A stretch of 64,000 nucleotides of DNA, taken from NCBI GenBank assembly GCA_019614645.1, contig JABWDB010000008.1, positions 2,170,001-2,234,000 of the forward strand. Reading direction: 5' to 3'. How positions within the stretch are numbered: position 1 is the first letter of the stretch; every line of letters starts with the position of its first letter. Source of the stretch: Stratiolaelaps scimitus. Lineage: Eukaryota; Arthropoda; Arachnida; Mesostigmata; Laelapidae. The notes under the pieces are model-generated. The model had not been told where the DNA came from. It worked only from the letters and a program-made list of their open reading frames with translations, and made no database searches. The position numbers were made by a program, and so were the translations under genes. Shown piece after piece: positions 22,257-32,656 of the stretch.

Positions 22257-23906
22257 CCACCGATCGCTGATGCCGGTACTGCGGCTCCTGGAAGAGATCG
22301 TTCGTTTGAGTGTCGCCCGGCCCGTCACACAGCTTTAGCCGCCGCCGCCGCCCCCGCCGCTCCCGCCGCCACTACAACGGCTTGCCTGCCGCGAACGGGG
22401 GGGGCGGCGGCGGCGGCGGCTGTGGTAGTAGTAGTAATGTTGGCGCTAGCCACACACCAACCGAGTGACTAGCTTTTGTAGCAGTCGTTGGTGTACCGCA
22501 ACGGTCTCCTTAACACCTCGCCCGGCAACCAGCACAAAGTGCTGCGTGTGGAGTGTGGGAGGCATCGCGCTGGGTGCGAATGACATGTTGTTCTCCCTAT
22601 TCGTCGCCCATTGCCAGCTGGTGGTGTTTTGCTATTCTTGCTGCCACTGTTGGCGCTGCTACCACGGCTGATACTTCTGTTGGTGCTTCCGTTCTTTTCC
22701 ATCCTGACCACTATTACTAGCATCGCCGCGGCCGCAGTAGCAGCAGAAGAAGCGCAGGCCTGCGTCCGCATCTATCCTCCCCCTCGGGCTCCCGTCTCAG
22801 AGGCCTGCCCCTGTCGTCTTTGTGCAGCCAGCTGCCTCGTTCGTTGAGCCGGAACGCCGCTGTGGCTGGCTGTCCGACCCCGTGCCGACTCCAGCCGCCA
22901 CCGCCGCGCCAATTGAGCCCGCGGGCGACATACAGACAGTCAGGCAGTATCCAGCCAGCTAGCTAGCTAGCCTCAGCCTGTTAGCCAGCTCGCTGGCTGT
23001 CAATGACTGGATAGGATGGCAAGGGCGGGTCGGGAAACGCAAGGGGAAGAGAATTTGGACGCTGTGGACCCAAGCCTAACCAAGGAAAAAGACGGGGCAA
23101 AGCGGGAATGGTGGCTCTCGGGTTCTCCCCTGCCTCCTCCCTTCCCCTTCTCCCTATCGTTTTCCATTGGACGAGGCTGCGGTCACACGTCCGTCCGACC
23201 GTCCGTCCGACCGACCAACCAACCAACCGGCCGACAAACAAGGGTGCGACGGTTTCCTGTATTTTAATAGTAAATGGCCCCTTCCATTGTCGTGCAGGCT
23301 GGGATCCGGCTGGGATCCGGCGTCGTCGTTGTCCCTATTGGACGACCAATAGCCGAACGGAGTAGACGGCGGAGGCTGAGGAGGCGAAAATGTGATCATG
23401 TGTGGGAGTTCGGCCCGCTTCGTTCTTCATTGGGGAGTGAATGGGCAGACGAAGGCAGGGACGGAAGGAGACGAGGGGCTGGTGGGGTGATTCAGGACTG
23501 AAACGAACCAGCGTCGTGGGGAGGGACGGGGCTGGCTACTCCCGGACTCTGTCCATTCGAGCGACTCTTCGTGTGCTGGCGGCTGGCATAAGCGCCAAAT
23601 CGGTGGACAATAAAGCTGCTGCTGCTGCTGCCGGCGCGCAAAACGGTTGGGCAGACGGCAGACAACCGATGTCCACAATGACCGACTTGTCAAACGTCAA
23701 GACGCTACGCGAGGCTAGCGGCCGGACAGGCACCAAGGGACCCGGGATCTCAGTATCCAGCCTCAATCTACCCTTTCTCTATTTCGTGCCGTTATTCTCA
23801 AGCTCCAGCAGCGTCACTCTCGCAAAGGATCAACGCACGGGAAAGCAAGAATGATGGGACGAGGCTGAGAACCAAGTTAGCCGCTAGAGACCGCTAGACA
23901 GTGTTG
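22257..23906. other. GC-rich stretch without clear gene
   Basis: GCC/GGC triplets, the inverted repeat at 22337-22421, CAGC-rich DNA at 22900-23000, and tandem CCGTCCGAC and CCAA units at 23180-23240. ORFs are GC artefacts in opposite frames. Confidence 0.5.
22337..22421. repeat. GC-only inverted repeat (16-bp arms)
   Basis: AGCC(GCC)4 at 22337-22352 is perfectly complementary to (GGC)5T at 22406-22421, with a 53-nt loop. Expected to fold strongly in RNA or single-stranded DNA. Confidence 0.85.
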
Positions 23907-24110
23907 TTAGGCGAATGCCATTTCGATGCTGCACAGACACTTCGATCTTCGCTGTCGCTGCATGGCTCCGCCAGCATTATTAGCAGTCAGAATACACAGG
24001 CCAATACCTTCGCCTAGAGAACGGAGCGAATTCGGTACGAGAGTTGATGCCGTCACACCAGCGACGACACTCACGGCAGCAAAAGCAATAACGCAAAAGT
24101 AATTTACCAT
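23907..24110 (-). CDS. small ORF, 67 aa, signal peptide-like with furin-type site
   Basis: ATG at 24108-24110 and 67 codons to TAA at 23907-23909. The start (MVNYFCVIAFAAVSVVAGVT) is a convincing hydrophobic leader with small residues before a possible cleavage point. The middle is neutral (SLGEGIGLCILTANNAGG). Near the end is QRQRRSKCLCS, a RxRR processing motif before two Cys. This layout suits a small secreted peptide precursor, but it matches no hormone family I know. A GTGAGT inside the leader (GCC|GTGAGT) could instead be a donor. Its ATG overlaps the stop of the upstream frame 24104-24532 (ATGGTAA). Confidence 0.26.
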   Translation of the reverse strand: MVNYFCVIAFAAVSVVAGVTASTLVPNSLRSLGEGIGLCILTANNAGGAMQRQRRSKCLCSIEMAFA

Positions 24111-24532
24111 CTGGCAGCGACGGTTGCTGCAGCGACAGCTACCACGCATCTATGGAGAGCAGTTGACCATCGATCCCGACGTACGAGTTTGACCAAGCGT
24201 ACTATACAAACCGCTACGTCAGGCTGTGTCTGCCCGTCAACTGATTTGAGCAACATACACTGGAATACTCTATCGAAGCAGCGAACGGTTGCATAAATGC
24301 AGCTTTGCGACGAAGCAACGATCCTTATGCTCGTAGGATAGCACTGGATGGGCGATACCGACTTCGATGCTCCGAGCATTGAAGTTGCCGGCTTCAGGCG
24401 GAACGAGAAATCCCCGCCGATCGATGGTCTCTCGGTTGTCGATTGACTTCGAGTGCCGCTTGGAGTTCCTCGTGGTCGCGGTGGTCTCACTGGCTGCCTG
24501 CTTGGCTGGTGGAAATTAAACGGCGGCGCCAT
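24104..24532 (-). CDS. ORF, 142 aa, unknown, strong start context
   Basis: ATG at 24530-24532 in AAGATGGCGCC, a strong start context that is also a YY1-like site, then 142 codons free of long repeats. The N-terminal third is Pro/Arg/Ser-rich and looks disordered (PPFNFHQPSRQPVRPPRPRG, STTERPSIGG). The middle has several Cys (CIYATVRCFDRVFQC). The end is Val/Ala-rich (VVAVAAATVAARW). The stop lies inside the ATG of the 23907 frame. It could be one exon spliced into that frame. The plus strand is also open here (24443-24862, 139 codons), which lowers confidence. Confidence 0.25.
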   Translation of the reverse strand: MAPPFNFHQPSRQPVRPPRPRGTPSGTRSQSTTERPSIGGDFSFRLKPATSMLGASKSVSPIQCYPTSIRIVASSQSCIYATVRCFDRVFQCMLLKSVDGQTQPDVAVCIVRLVKLVRRDRWSTALHRCVVAVAAATVAARW

Positions 24533-24978
24533 CTTAAATCGTCGAGGGTATCAGTCCTCCGACGCTACCCCCTCACAACCTCCTGGAGCTCACGAGTCGA
24601 CAGCATACTCCCTTCGTGCTGCCTTACTGGCCTGATAGCTTTTCAGCTTTACTCCTGTCACGGTCTGGCCGACGCAGACGGCTACGCAGGGCCACCAGGG
24701 TCAGGAAATAGCAGAAATTATCTGAAGCTCGAGCGGACCTCTGCGCCAGGTCGGCACCTCGTGCAGCCGCCAAGAGCGAGCGGTCGGGTGGTCGGACGAC
24801 TGGGCAGGCAGCACGGGGGGGGGCACGGCAAGAGGGAATGCATACCGAGCAGCACGGAATAGTTGGCTCAGCCAAGCTGGCAGGGGAGTACGGGACCATC
24901 ATCGGCTTCCCGTGCTTTATTAGTCTTATCAGCTGGAGAGACGAGGAATATTTAGCCATAGTCGGTCGGTATCTCTAG

Positions 24979-25023
24979 CCCCCCCCCCCCCCCACCCGCG
25001 CCCGTCACCCCCGGTCACCCCCC
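24979..25023 (-). other. C-rich tract, G-quadruplex potential on minus strand
   Basis: C15 at 24979-24993 followed by further C3-C6 runs (CCC, CCC, CCCCC, CCCCCC). The minus strand therefore has more than four G runs within 45 bases. Confidence 0.6.
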
Positions 25024-25611
25024 GCGACGAGGAGCCCTTCCTTCGGTCGACTCGGGCTCAGTTGCCCCACAGAGTTTCCAACTCTGACGCCGCCAAGGTA
25101 ATTTAAACGCTGGCTGACGCTCTGGGACAGTCAGGAGTCACCCACGTCGTAGGTGGCCGCAGCTCAACTCTGCGGCGCACTTCGCTAACCTCACTTCGGT
25201 TGGAACGCCCGTCCCCTGCGCAAGAGGAGAAACTGGGAGCGAGCGCTGGTAGGAGAGTAGATGGGGGGTTAGCCCAAATGACCTCGCGCGGCGGCCAGGC
25301 AGGCGGCAGACGAGCGAGCGAGCGAGCTGACTTGCTGGCTGACAGACAGGGTATCTCGATGATGCCCAGATAGTTCACGCCCAAGTCGCTGACCTCTTAC
25401 AACTTTCGCGTATAAGCATAAGTTGTAACTTGTCGATCCGACATGACCCGATCGTGTGACTCTACACTGGCTTATTACACCTTCTACGCTCGCTGATTTG
25501 TGTCATCACAATCAGCAGGCGAGCACCACTATAGTAGAGTAGTAGTCGCACTGCTTGTATTAGAAAATATTACGTGATCATATGTGCAACTGCAATGTAC
25601 GAGCGTGCGCC

Positions 25612-25637
25612 TATATATATATATATATATATATATA
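25612..25637. repeat. (TA)13 microsatellite
   Basis: Pure run. It is the first long (AT)n array after the 9.3-25.6 kb gap. A second, shorter one lies at 25659-25672. Confidence 0.95.
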
Positions 25638-26346
25638 CCGTTGGATTTGTCGAATTTCATATATATATATATGAGTAGGTAGTATGGGATCGTAATCTCA
25701 AGTGTATCTCGTAAAAGTGGCTGGTCGTCCCCGTGATGTTTTTGCTTTTCTCCACCGATCCAACCATCCACTCACTCAATCACCCCCCCCCGCCCCCCAG
25801 ACCCCCTCTCTATTTCTTATTACTATTTCCTTCTGCCCTACAGACCTGACACGTGTTGGGAAATGTGAGTCCTCTTCATCCTCATCCGCTGTGCTGTTTC
25901 TCCAGAAGCTTGCTCTAAGCCAAAGAATCAACAAGATTTGAATATAAAACTACAACGGCGGCGGGGCGGTGGCAACGGCGGTAGCTTGCCAACGCTAACG
26001 CCAAAGTGTGTTCTAGTTCCGCGAGCGCTGCTTCACTCCTGAGTGCGCATGCGAGCTTACCCGCCTCACCTTTAGTGGCTCTCTAGAGTACGAGGACACA
26101 GCTATTCAAAGGTATTGGGAGTTTGGGGCCGCGGCAATCATAGAAGACAGCAGTTTGGTAAGTGGCTGGAGCGGCCGATCGAACGTTGACTCTCTCTCTC
26201 TGGCAGACGAAGACGTCGTCATCGGTGGCGGACGTTGGGAGCTGACTAGCCGCTTCGGCTCCTCGTGCCGTGCAAAATATTGTAGTATGCATCAATATGT
26301 ATGGGCTGTCGAGCATCTTTTCTCACCGGTCCCCACTTTTGAAAGC

Positions 26347-26372
26347 ATATATATATATATATATATATATAA
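26347..26372. repeat. (AT)13 microsatellite
   Basis: Pure AT run followed by a GA-rich stretch. Confidence 0.95.
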
Positions 26373-26822
26373 GAGGAGAGAGATGGTCCTGCCTTAGGTT
26401 CCACTAGCGCTCACCTTGCACTCCGGTCCCTGTGTGCCGGGTGGCCGGCGGGCGAAACCATCCGTCGCTCTGGAGCCTTTGGAGTTGCTAATATTAAGAG
26501 GATCTTCACCGCTCATACTGCCGCTGCTGCAAATCCCCTCTAATGCGGACCAGCCTAATCCCGGGGCAAGTAGCCGACGGTAGTGGCGGTGTGCGGCTGT
26601 TCAGCGTCCAAACGAACGACCGACCGACCGGCTCGTTCGTTCAGTTCTCCTGGCCCTGCTTCCACCACCGCAGTACCGGCAGTGACGGCGTTCCACCACG
26701 AGAATGAAGCAAAGAATGGGGGGAACGAGCGAGGAACCGGGAGATCTACCCCCAATGTTCCGGGAGGAACTTTACTCTCTCTGTTTCTCTTTCTGATTCT
26801 CTCTCTCTCTCTGTCCGCTTAG

Positions 26823-27036
26823 TACCAGCACCAGCGTACGGCTGCCCTTCAATGGCAGCAGCCCAGTCTGGCTGCTGCCTGCCCACGATGGCGGTAGTAC
26901 AGCCTCACTGTTCTGCTCTAGCCATCGCCGTCTCCGACGCGGTCACAAACCCTTTTTAGTGGGAACCAGAAGAGGCAGCAGGCACCATTCCATGGCCATC
27001 ATCCTCAGTCTCATTTTCCTTTCATACTGCACGTAA
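26823..27036 (+). CDS. candidate last exon after very strong acceptor
   Basis: The acceptor is among the best in the window: about 50 bases of TC-rich DNA with CTGATTC, then CCGCTTAG. Entered with one leading base, the frame is open for 70 codons to TAA at 27034-27036. It reads STSVRLPFNGSSPVWLLPA, then HRRLRRGHKPFLVG, and ends HHSMAIILSLIFLSYCT. A short hydrophobic C-terminus like this could be a GPI-anchor signal or a tail anchor. The other two entry phases close after 25 and 45 codons. No family is recognised and no upstream partner exon is certain. Confidence 0.23.
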
Positions 27037-29629
27037 ACACACATGTATTTACCAATCGCTAAATACGTACACAGGCCGACAGACAGCGCAGACGCACGCA
27101 CCACTACCACGCCATACAAACATGCGTCGCAAGTGCATACACCGCAGGCCAGCGCCGTGGAACACATAGAAGGTCGGCCACAGCCGTCATATGTACTTAC
27201 TACACCGTGCCACCACCCACCCACACACTGCCCGCCGCTGTGCCTATAGCAGCCAGAGGCGGTAACGGCGGCGGCGGCGGCGGCGGCTCCACCAGCGCAG
27301 CAGGGACTGCGGACGGTGTTGGCACCACCGCCACCACCAAAACAGCCATCGCCAGCTATACATACTCGTTAAACTCGTGTAGTCACTGCTGCTGCTGCTG
27401 TTTCATAGCAGCTGAACGCGTATGGCCCGTAAGTCTTCGAGAGAAAGCGCGAGAGAGGAAGTCAGAAAGAGCGGCAGAGGAAGTCAGAAAGATATGAGTG
27501 AGAGAGATGTTGAGGCTGATGGCGAACTGGCAGAGAACGGCGTGGGCCGCAGCCACTTTGAGCTAAGGCAGAACCATCCGTTCGACCGAATACTCAGCCA
27601 TACACGTCTGCAATGGCCTGTGTTAGTCACCAGCGCCAGCACCCTGCAAGCGGCAAGACGAACTCCAACTGAACACAAAGAGAGAGACTAGAGAGAGAGA
27701 GACAGGGGTGGTGGGGCACAAAAGATAGAGAAACCACTACGGGCTGAGACGGTTGAGTAAGGGAAGCACTAGGGAAGAAGGAAAGCGAACGGACGGTGCT
27801 TAGAGCACAAAATTAAAATTTAATGCTTGCCCGCGCTCTTATTGGAACCCGCTTGCCGGGACGGTGGCTTCGGGCTGCTCGCGCCGCCGCTGCCGTCGTA
27901 CCCGCCCTTCTGGGCCTAGCAAACGGCAGCTCGGCAGTGTAGTGGCGCCCTTTGCGGCAGCTGGATGACTCTCGGGCAGCCCGGTAGCTTGAGGACCTGC
28001 GGCAAATAGGGGCCAAAGACGAAGAGTGCAGAACTCTAGAAGGGTACAGCCGTGGAAGAGAGAGCGAGAGAGAGAGATTGTGGGAGACAGTGACTCTCCA
28101 CCGTGCTGCCGCTGTTTCTGCAAGACTGTGCAAGGCGGTAGCAGCGATGGGTAGGGGCTAAGCCTCTTACTTAGCCTTTGTCTTGCCACAAAGCGACGTC
28201 CACATCCCGCTCGTAGCAGCCGCAGTAGCAGCACTTTCCGCTTGCGTCACAACTCCTCCGCCGTCGTTGCCTCTCTCACTATTCTTGTTCCACGGGCCCG
28301 CTCTCATCTCACTGTTACCCCATTCGTATCCCAAGCCACGGCTCCATCTCCCACCGCCACGACCACCTCCACCTCATCCAGGAGGATGGTCACAGACTGC
28401 ACACCCACTTCTCCCTCCTCTATCACTCTCCTGTCTGTCTGCCGGTTGGCCGCTCATTCGCGCCCTTCCTTCCTCATTGCCTGTTCAGTGTCTGTCTTGG
28501 TTCTATCGTATGGGGCACACTCTGTCTCTTTCTCCTCTCCTCGTTGCTCTTCTTCCACTTTCTCGTTCGCACAGTTATCTCTCTGGCTCGCCTGAGCTCT
28601 CGTGCCCAAACGCCGGCTCTGAGCCGCTGGGCGCCAGCGACGGCGGCTGAGTCCGTCGGCTTCGTTCTTCTGCTGCGCAAAGATCTGCACAAGCGGTAAC
28701 AACAACGGCCACAGCCGCCGCCACCACCACCGCCGTCGCGGATAACGGCGAACGAACGGCAGCGGTGTAGTGGCGTTCGGAGACGACAACGACGCTGACG
28801 ACCACTGGGTGGAGTAGTAGTTCGCTGTCTCACTGGCGGTGCTTGAGTACGTACGCTACTTAGATGGTTTGACCACGTGAACCTGCCAGTGTCGCTGTTC
28901 GTCCCCTTGTATTCTTCTGCTACCCCTTCCCCCTCTGCTCGCTACCAGCTGTCAATCCTTCTGTTGAAGAAGAGAGGCCGTCATTCTATTTCGCTTTGTT
29001 TATCTGTTGGTACTGCGATTGCTGTCGGCTGGAACCCGAGCCCCTGGAACAGCGGCAGCGGCAGCAGTGGCGGCAACGGCGATGCACGCACGCGTAACTC
29101 AATCAGAGGCAAGGACGAACCGGCAATCCGGGACAATCAGGGCGACAGCAAGCCCCGCAATCCAGCGCCCAACATATAATTCACATTCACCCGACGGCAA
29201 TACGTATCGTAAGGACCTAGAGAACGTCCTGCTGCTGTCGCACTGCACCTTGCCACGTAAAATGTGTCGGGTGCAAGCAACTTGCGCAATAATTTCTGCT
29301 GCTGCCGCCACAGCACTAAAGGCCAGCGGTAACATCATACCCGACATCATCGCCGTCATCAGCAACAGCAGCTGAGTTTCACGTAGTCTTCAAACGGGCA
29401 GTAACTTTACGATGCGCTGATCATGTCAAACGTTGCATGATACTACACTGCTCTGTAACTGCGAAACTGCGTGCCATTCATATGTTTTACGTGCGAGACT
29501 GTAGAAATGGCGACTCCGCTAACGCCAAGACGTGTAGCGCGCCTTGGCGTTAGGGGACACGCTCGGCCTTTATATGTGGATAGATACGCTTCACGCTTCT
29601 ATCCACTTGTCGGTAATGCCATAATATAC

Positions 29630-29645
29630 ATATATATATATATAT
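29630..29645. repeat. (AT)8 microsatellite
   Basis: Short pure AT run. Confidence 0.9.
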
Positions 29646-30041
29646 GTGGGTACGAGAACGATACTTGACCGTATGCGTTCCAGGTCGTGTTTTCTCGAGC
29701 CACAAGCCCTACCCCGCTATCCTCTAACGTTCGTGTTCCGCGGTCTGTGCGTGCAACCATTGTGTGTTTGTGTATTTGTGTGTATATGTGCCGGTCTATC
29801 TGGCTGTCAGAGAAGCGAGCCAGCAATGTATATAGAAACTAAGTTGGTTATTCGTAAGTACAGCAGCATCTCGTTGGTTGGTATTGTATGTATATAGATG
29901 TTCGAAATGTTTGCTTTGACCGGCGTGAGCGGCGGAAAGCGTGCGGCTGAAAGTCTGTCACTTTGAAACAGCCTCGTCCGTTGGGGACCGCCGGCAACGA
30001 CGCGGAGCTGGGTAGCGCCGACAGCGAATCGTTGGACTGAC

Positions 30042-30066
30042 TATATATATATATATATATATATAT
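30042..30066. repeat. (TA)12 microsatellite
   Basis: Pure TA run, followed by a CA-rich stretch. Confidence 0.95.
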
Positions 30067-31456
30067 GTATTTATGCGTGTCACAACACACACATGCATTC
30101 ACTCAGGCACACTGCTACAGCGCGCGCGCTATAACAATTCGCTGCGCAGATGCTATGTCGCCCGTCGGCTACCGGCCCGCACACGGCCGGTGCTGTTCGT
30201 GGTCGGGTAGATTCGGCGCGGACGTTAGTCTAACCTTCGACGGGACTCCCACCGCCGCCTGATCCTTAGGGAGAATACTCAGGGTAGAGAGAGAGAGAGA
30301 GAGAGTGCGAGTGCCGGTTTGCCTGCCCTCCGTGCACTTTACGTGAGCTGTTGTCCTCTGTGGCGCTTGCGGCCCTGCGGCTGTTTGCGTTTGAGAACAA
30401 CACCAACAACAACAATGACGAAGCCGAGAGGGCTGGTTACAATAGCAGCTGCCTACTCTGTCGCCATCGGTGGCAGTAGTGGTAGTGGTAGTAGTCGTGT
30501 AACAGTGGTGGTGGCGGAGGCTCTGCTAAAGGTCTCCGGTATAACTTTGTGCTGCATTCGTTGCTGCTCTAGTGCTCTCTGCTGCGTTAGCCCTCTGACT
30601 GGTACTTACCCAGGAGCACCGCTACTACTGCTACAACGAACACGAGTCCGCTGCGCTCGGTTACACTCCCTCTCTCTCTCTATCTCTCTCCCTTGGATTC
30701 CCCTCCCACCCCCACGTTCACTCGGTCTTTCGCCGATCGTCGTCTTGTGCACTCACAATAGCGGCGGGTGGCGAAGCGTTGGCGGCCGTTTCCCCAGCGG
30801 GCAACTCAACTTTGGTGCATCGTCGTCGTTGTTCAATTGTCTTAAATCAATCTAAGGGCTCCCCGTAGGTTGTCCCCATTGGGAGCCCAGCCGAGTCAGT
30901 GTCGAGCGCTACGGATGGGAGCGCAGCCGACTGACAGGCGAAGGAAGAAAGCCTCGCTAACGAAGACGACAACCGAGTGCATACACACGCATATATAGTA
31001 ATATAATACTCGAAGGTGTTAGATAGGTTCAACAAGCACAATGATACCCGAACACTGGGAGGCACAGAATTTCGTTAACCTATGATAATGTGCCGACGCG
31101 CTCTGGCAGCGTATTCTATGACTCCTCTTTCTGTCTCTCTCTTCTAATATGTGTAAAGACAATAAGTTTACAGGCGAACAGATGGCACTACAAAGATGTG
31201 TGCACTGCCTGCTATCATGTTCATCAATAGCCCTCTCCCCCCCCGTCGCCGCCGCCTTGTCTATCCGAGAATCCAGATGCGAGAGGATCTTCACTGTATT
31301 CATTTGCCACAATTACGTGAACTACACCTTCTGGTGGGGTCGCGTGTACATCGTCTTCTGAATTAAATTCGATCGTGGTCCCTGTCCGTCGGTCGGTTTA
31401 ATCGCCGCGACTGTCGTTCAACTCCTGTCCCTCTCCTTGCCTTTCTTCTCCTGCAG

Positions 31457-31915
31457 CAGCTGCAGTGTCACCTCGAATTAAGCTTCGAGCTCCTATTTAG
31501 TGTTTTCGGTCTATTTGGCGACCCTTGGCCAGAAGCAGCAATAGCAGCATTGGCAGGAACCATTGTTGACTCACCCCTCCGCCCGGCCACGCCAGTGTTA
31601 GCGTGGTCAGAGCGGTCGTTCAGGGCTGCCAGATGCTGCTGTGCTGAAAGCAATACCGTGGACATTAAATGTTGGCTTAGAATCCGCCCGGAAAATTTAC
31701 TAGATGCTGTCTGTCGTATCCAATTACCCAGGAACGTAGAACTATCGGACATCTCGGACAAGCAGACTGCTGTAGGGAAGTCGGAGAAGGAGGGGGGCCC
31801 AGCCAGGATTAGGCAGGACCTGGTTAGTTTGCGCTTGCCGCTGCATGAGCCTACCAAAGAGAGAGAGAGAGAGAGAGCCAGAGCAGCGCTGCCAAACAAC
31901 ACGAGAATCGAGTAA
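31457..31915 (+). CDS. candidate exon, 152 codons, after strong acceptor
   Basis: A long pyrimidine tract (about 31420-31451) and CTGCAG make an excellent 3' splice site at 31456. From it, phase 0 is open for 152 codons to TAA at 31913-31915. Composition is protein-like: QLQCHLELSFELLFSVFGLF at the start, LRPATPVLAWSERSFRAARC, DAVCRIQLPRNVELSDIS, KQTAVGKSEKEGG. The last quarter includes a GA tract (KERERERAR), so the exon may end before it, for example at CTG|GTTAGT near 31822. The minus strand is open over the same bases (31468-32010, two hydrophobic stretches), so the frame may be partly chance. It contains repeat copy A (31649-31703). Confidence 0.3.
   Translation, partial: QLQCHLELSFELLFSVFGLFGDPWPEAAIAALAGTIVDSPLRPATPVLAWSERSFRAARCCCAESNTVDIKCWLRIRPENLLDAVCRIQLPRNVELSDISDKQTAVGKSEKEGGPARIRQDLVSLRLPLHEPTKERERERARAALPNNTRIE
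31649..31703 (+). repeat. short interspersed repeat, copy A (TTAAATGTTGGC core)
   Basis: AGCAAT..CCGTGGACATTAAATGTTGGC..AGA..CCCG.AAAA..TAG matches 36004-36063 over about 55 bases, allowing small gaps. The 12-base core is at 31665-31676. Confidence 0.6.
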
Positions 31916-32656
31916 GAGACAAGAATGAAGAGTCCAATTGTCTCTTTTGCTGCTGCTGCTACTACTACTGCTACTATTGGAGCGACCTTTGTGGTTAGCA
32001 CCTGGCCCATCAACCCGGTAAGCCTTGGTCAGCCCGGTTGCTCTTCCAAGCCATTGGCAGGAGGGGGCTGGATAGTCGAATCTCACTGAACTAAAATAGA
32101 CTCGGCGCTACTAGATTGGATGTGAACACAAGGATATCTCGGTAAGATTATGTTAGCAAAGATAGCGGGAAAAGGTAATGCTGATAAGGAGCGACACGTG
32201 CTGGAAGCAGCGAGGAACTCGACTTACCGTAAGAAACGATATTCATGACTGACAGGGAATCTTCCCTCAGTAAATATAGGCTGTGAACGACTTCTTGTGT
32301 TATGCAGAGTCATATCTCTACTTGCGAGTAGATAGTGAAATTGTTTGGAAGAAGCATGGCAATTTGTTCTATGTGTTGTTAATTCCAATAAGGTTGGCTG
32401 ATTTCATAGGATTTCATGATGCAGAATACATCTATTTCAGCTATTCGAAAAGGCGACACATCTCTGGTGTCGATCACCTGCTGACCGACCAGGGTCGTTG
32501 GCTGGTCGGCTATTCGTCCCACAGAATCAGGGGCTGTCATTGTCGCTAAACATCTGCCTATGTAATCACGGCTGGTGAGCCAGTTACCGCCAGCCAATCA
32601 CATACCCGAACGCCATATCGCGTCCACGGAGCCGGTATTGATGCGTGTTCAAGTAT
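31916..32656. other. no clear gene
   Basis: CTG/CTA triplets at 31950-31978. Donor-like GTAAG motifs at 32018 and 32132 have no supporting exon. CCAAT pentamers start near 32594. Confidence 0.5.

Larger units (their letters stand above)
24533..26822. other. no clear gene; C-run, microsatellites, strong acceptor at the end
   Basis: Holds a C15 run, (AT)n arrays at 25612-25637, 25659-25672 and 26347-26372, and a donor-like TTG|GTAAGT at 26158. A plus frame open from about 26013 through that donor (EDTAIQRYWEFGAAAIIEDS) lacks an ATG. The stretch ends in a long CT-rich tract and CCGCTTAG at 26815-26822. Confidence 0.5.
27037..31456. other. no clear gene
   Basis: GGC run at 27261-27284, GA tracts at 27683-27703, 28057-28078 and 30283-30305, (AT)n arrays at 29630-29645 and 30042-30066. 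An acceptor-like TTTACAG ends at 31173 with an open frame behind it. Most ORFs (28183-28650, 28454-28833) are Ser/Pro/Arg-rich shadows on both strands. It ends in a strong acceptor at 31456. Confidence 0.5.

Noticed and set aside
26013..26157. Open plus frame ending at TTG|GTAAGT
   Set aside because: No ATG and no good acceptor at its start; two frames are open here.
31468..32010. Minus ORF antisense to the candidate exon at 31457
   Set aside because: It has an ATG and hydrophobic stretches, but a CT tract supplies one of them and no splice or promoter signal supports it; the plus strand has the strong acceptor.
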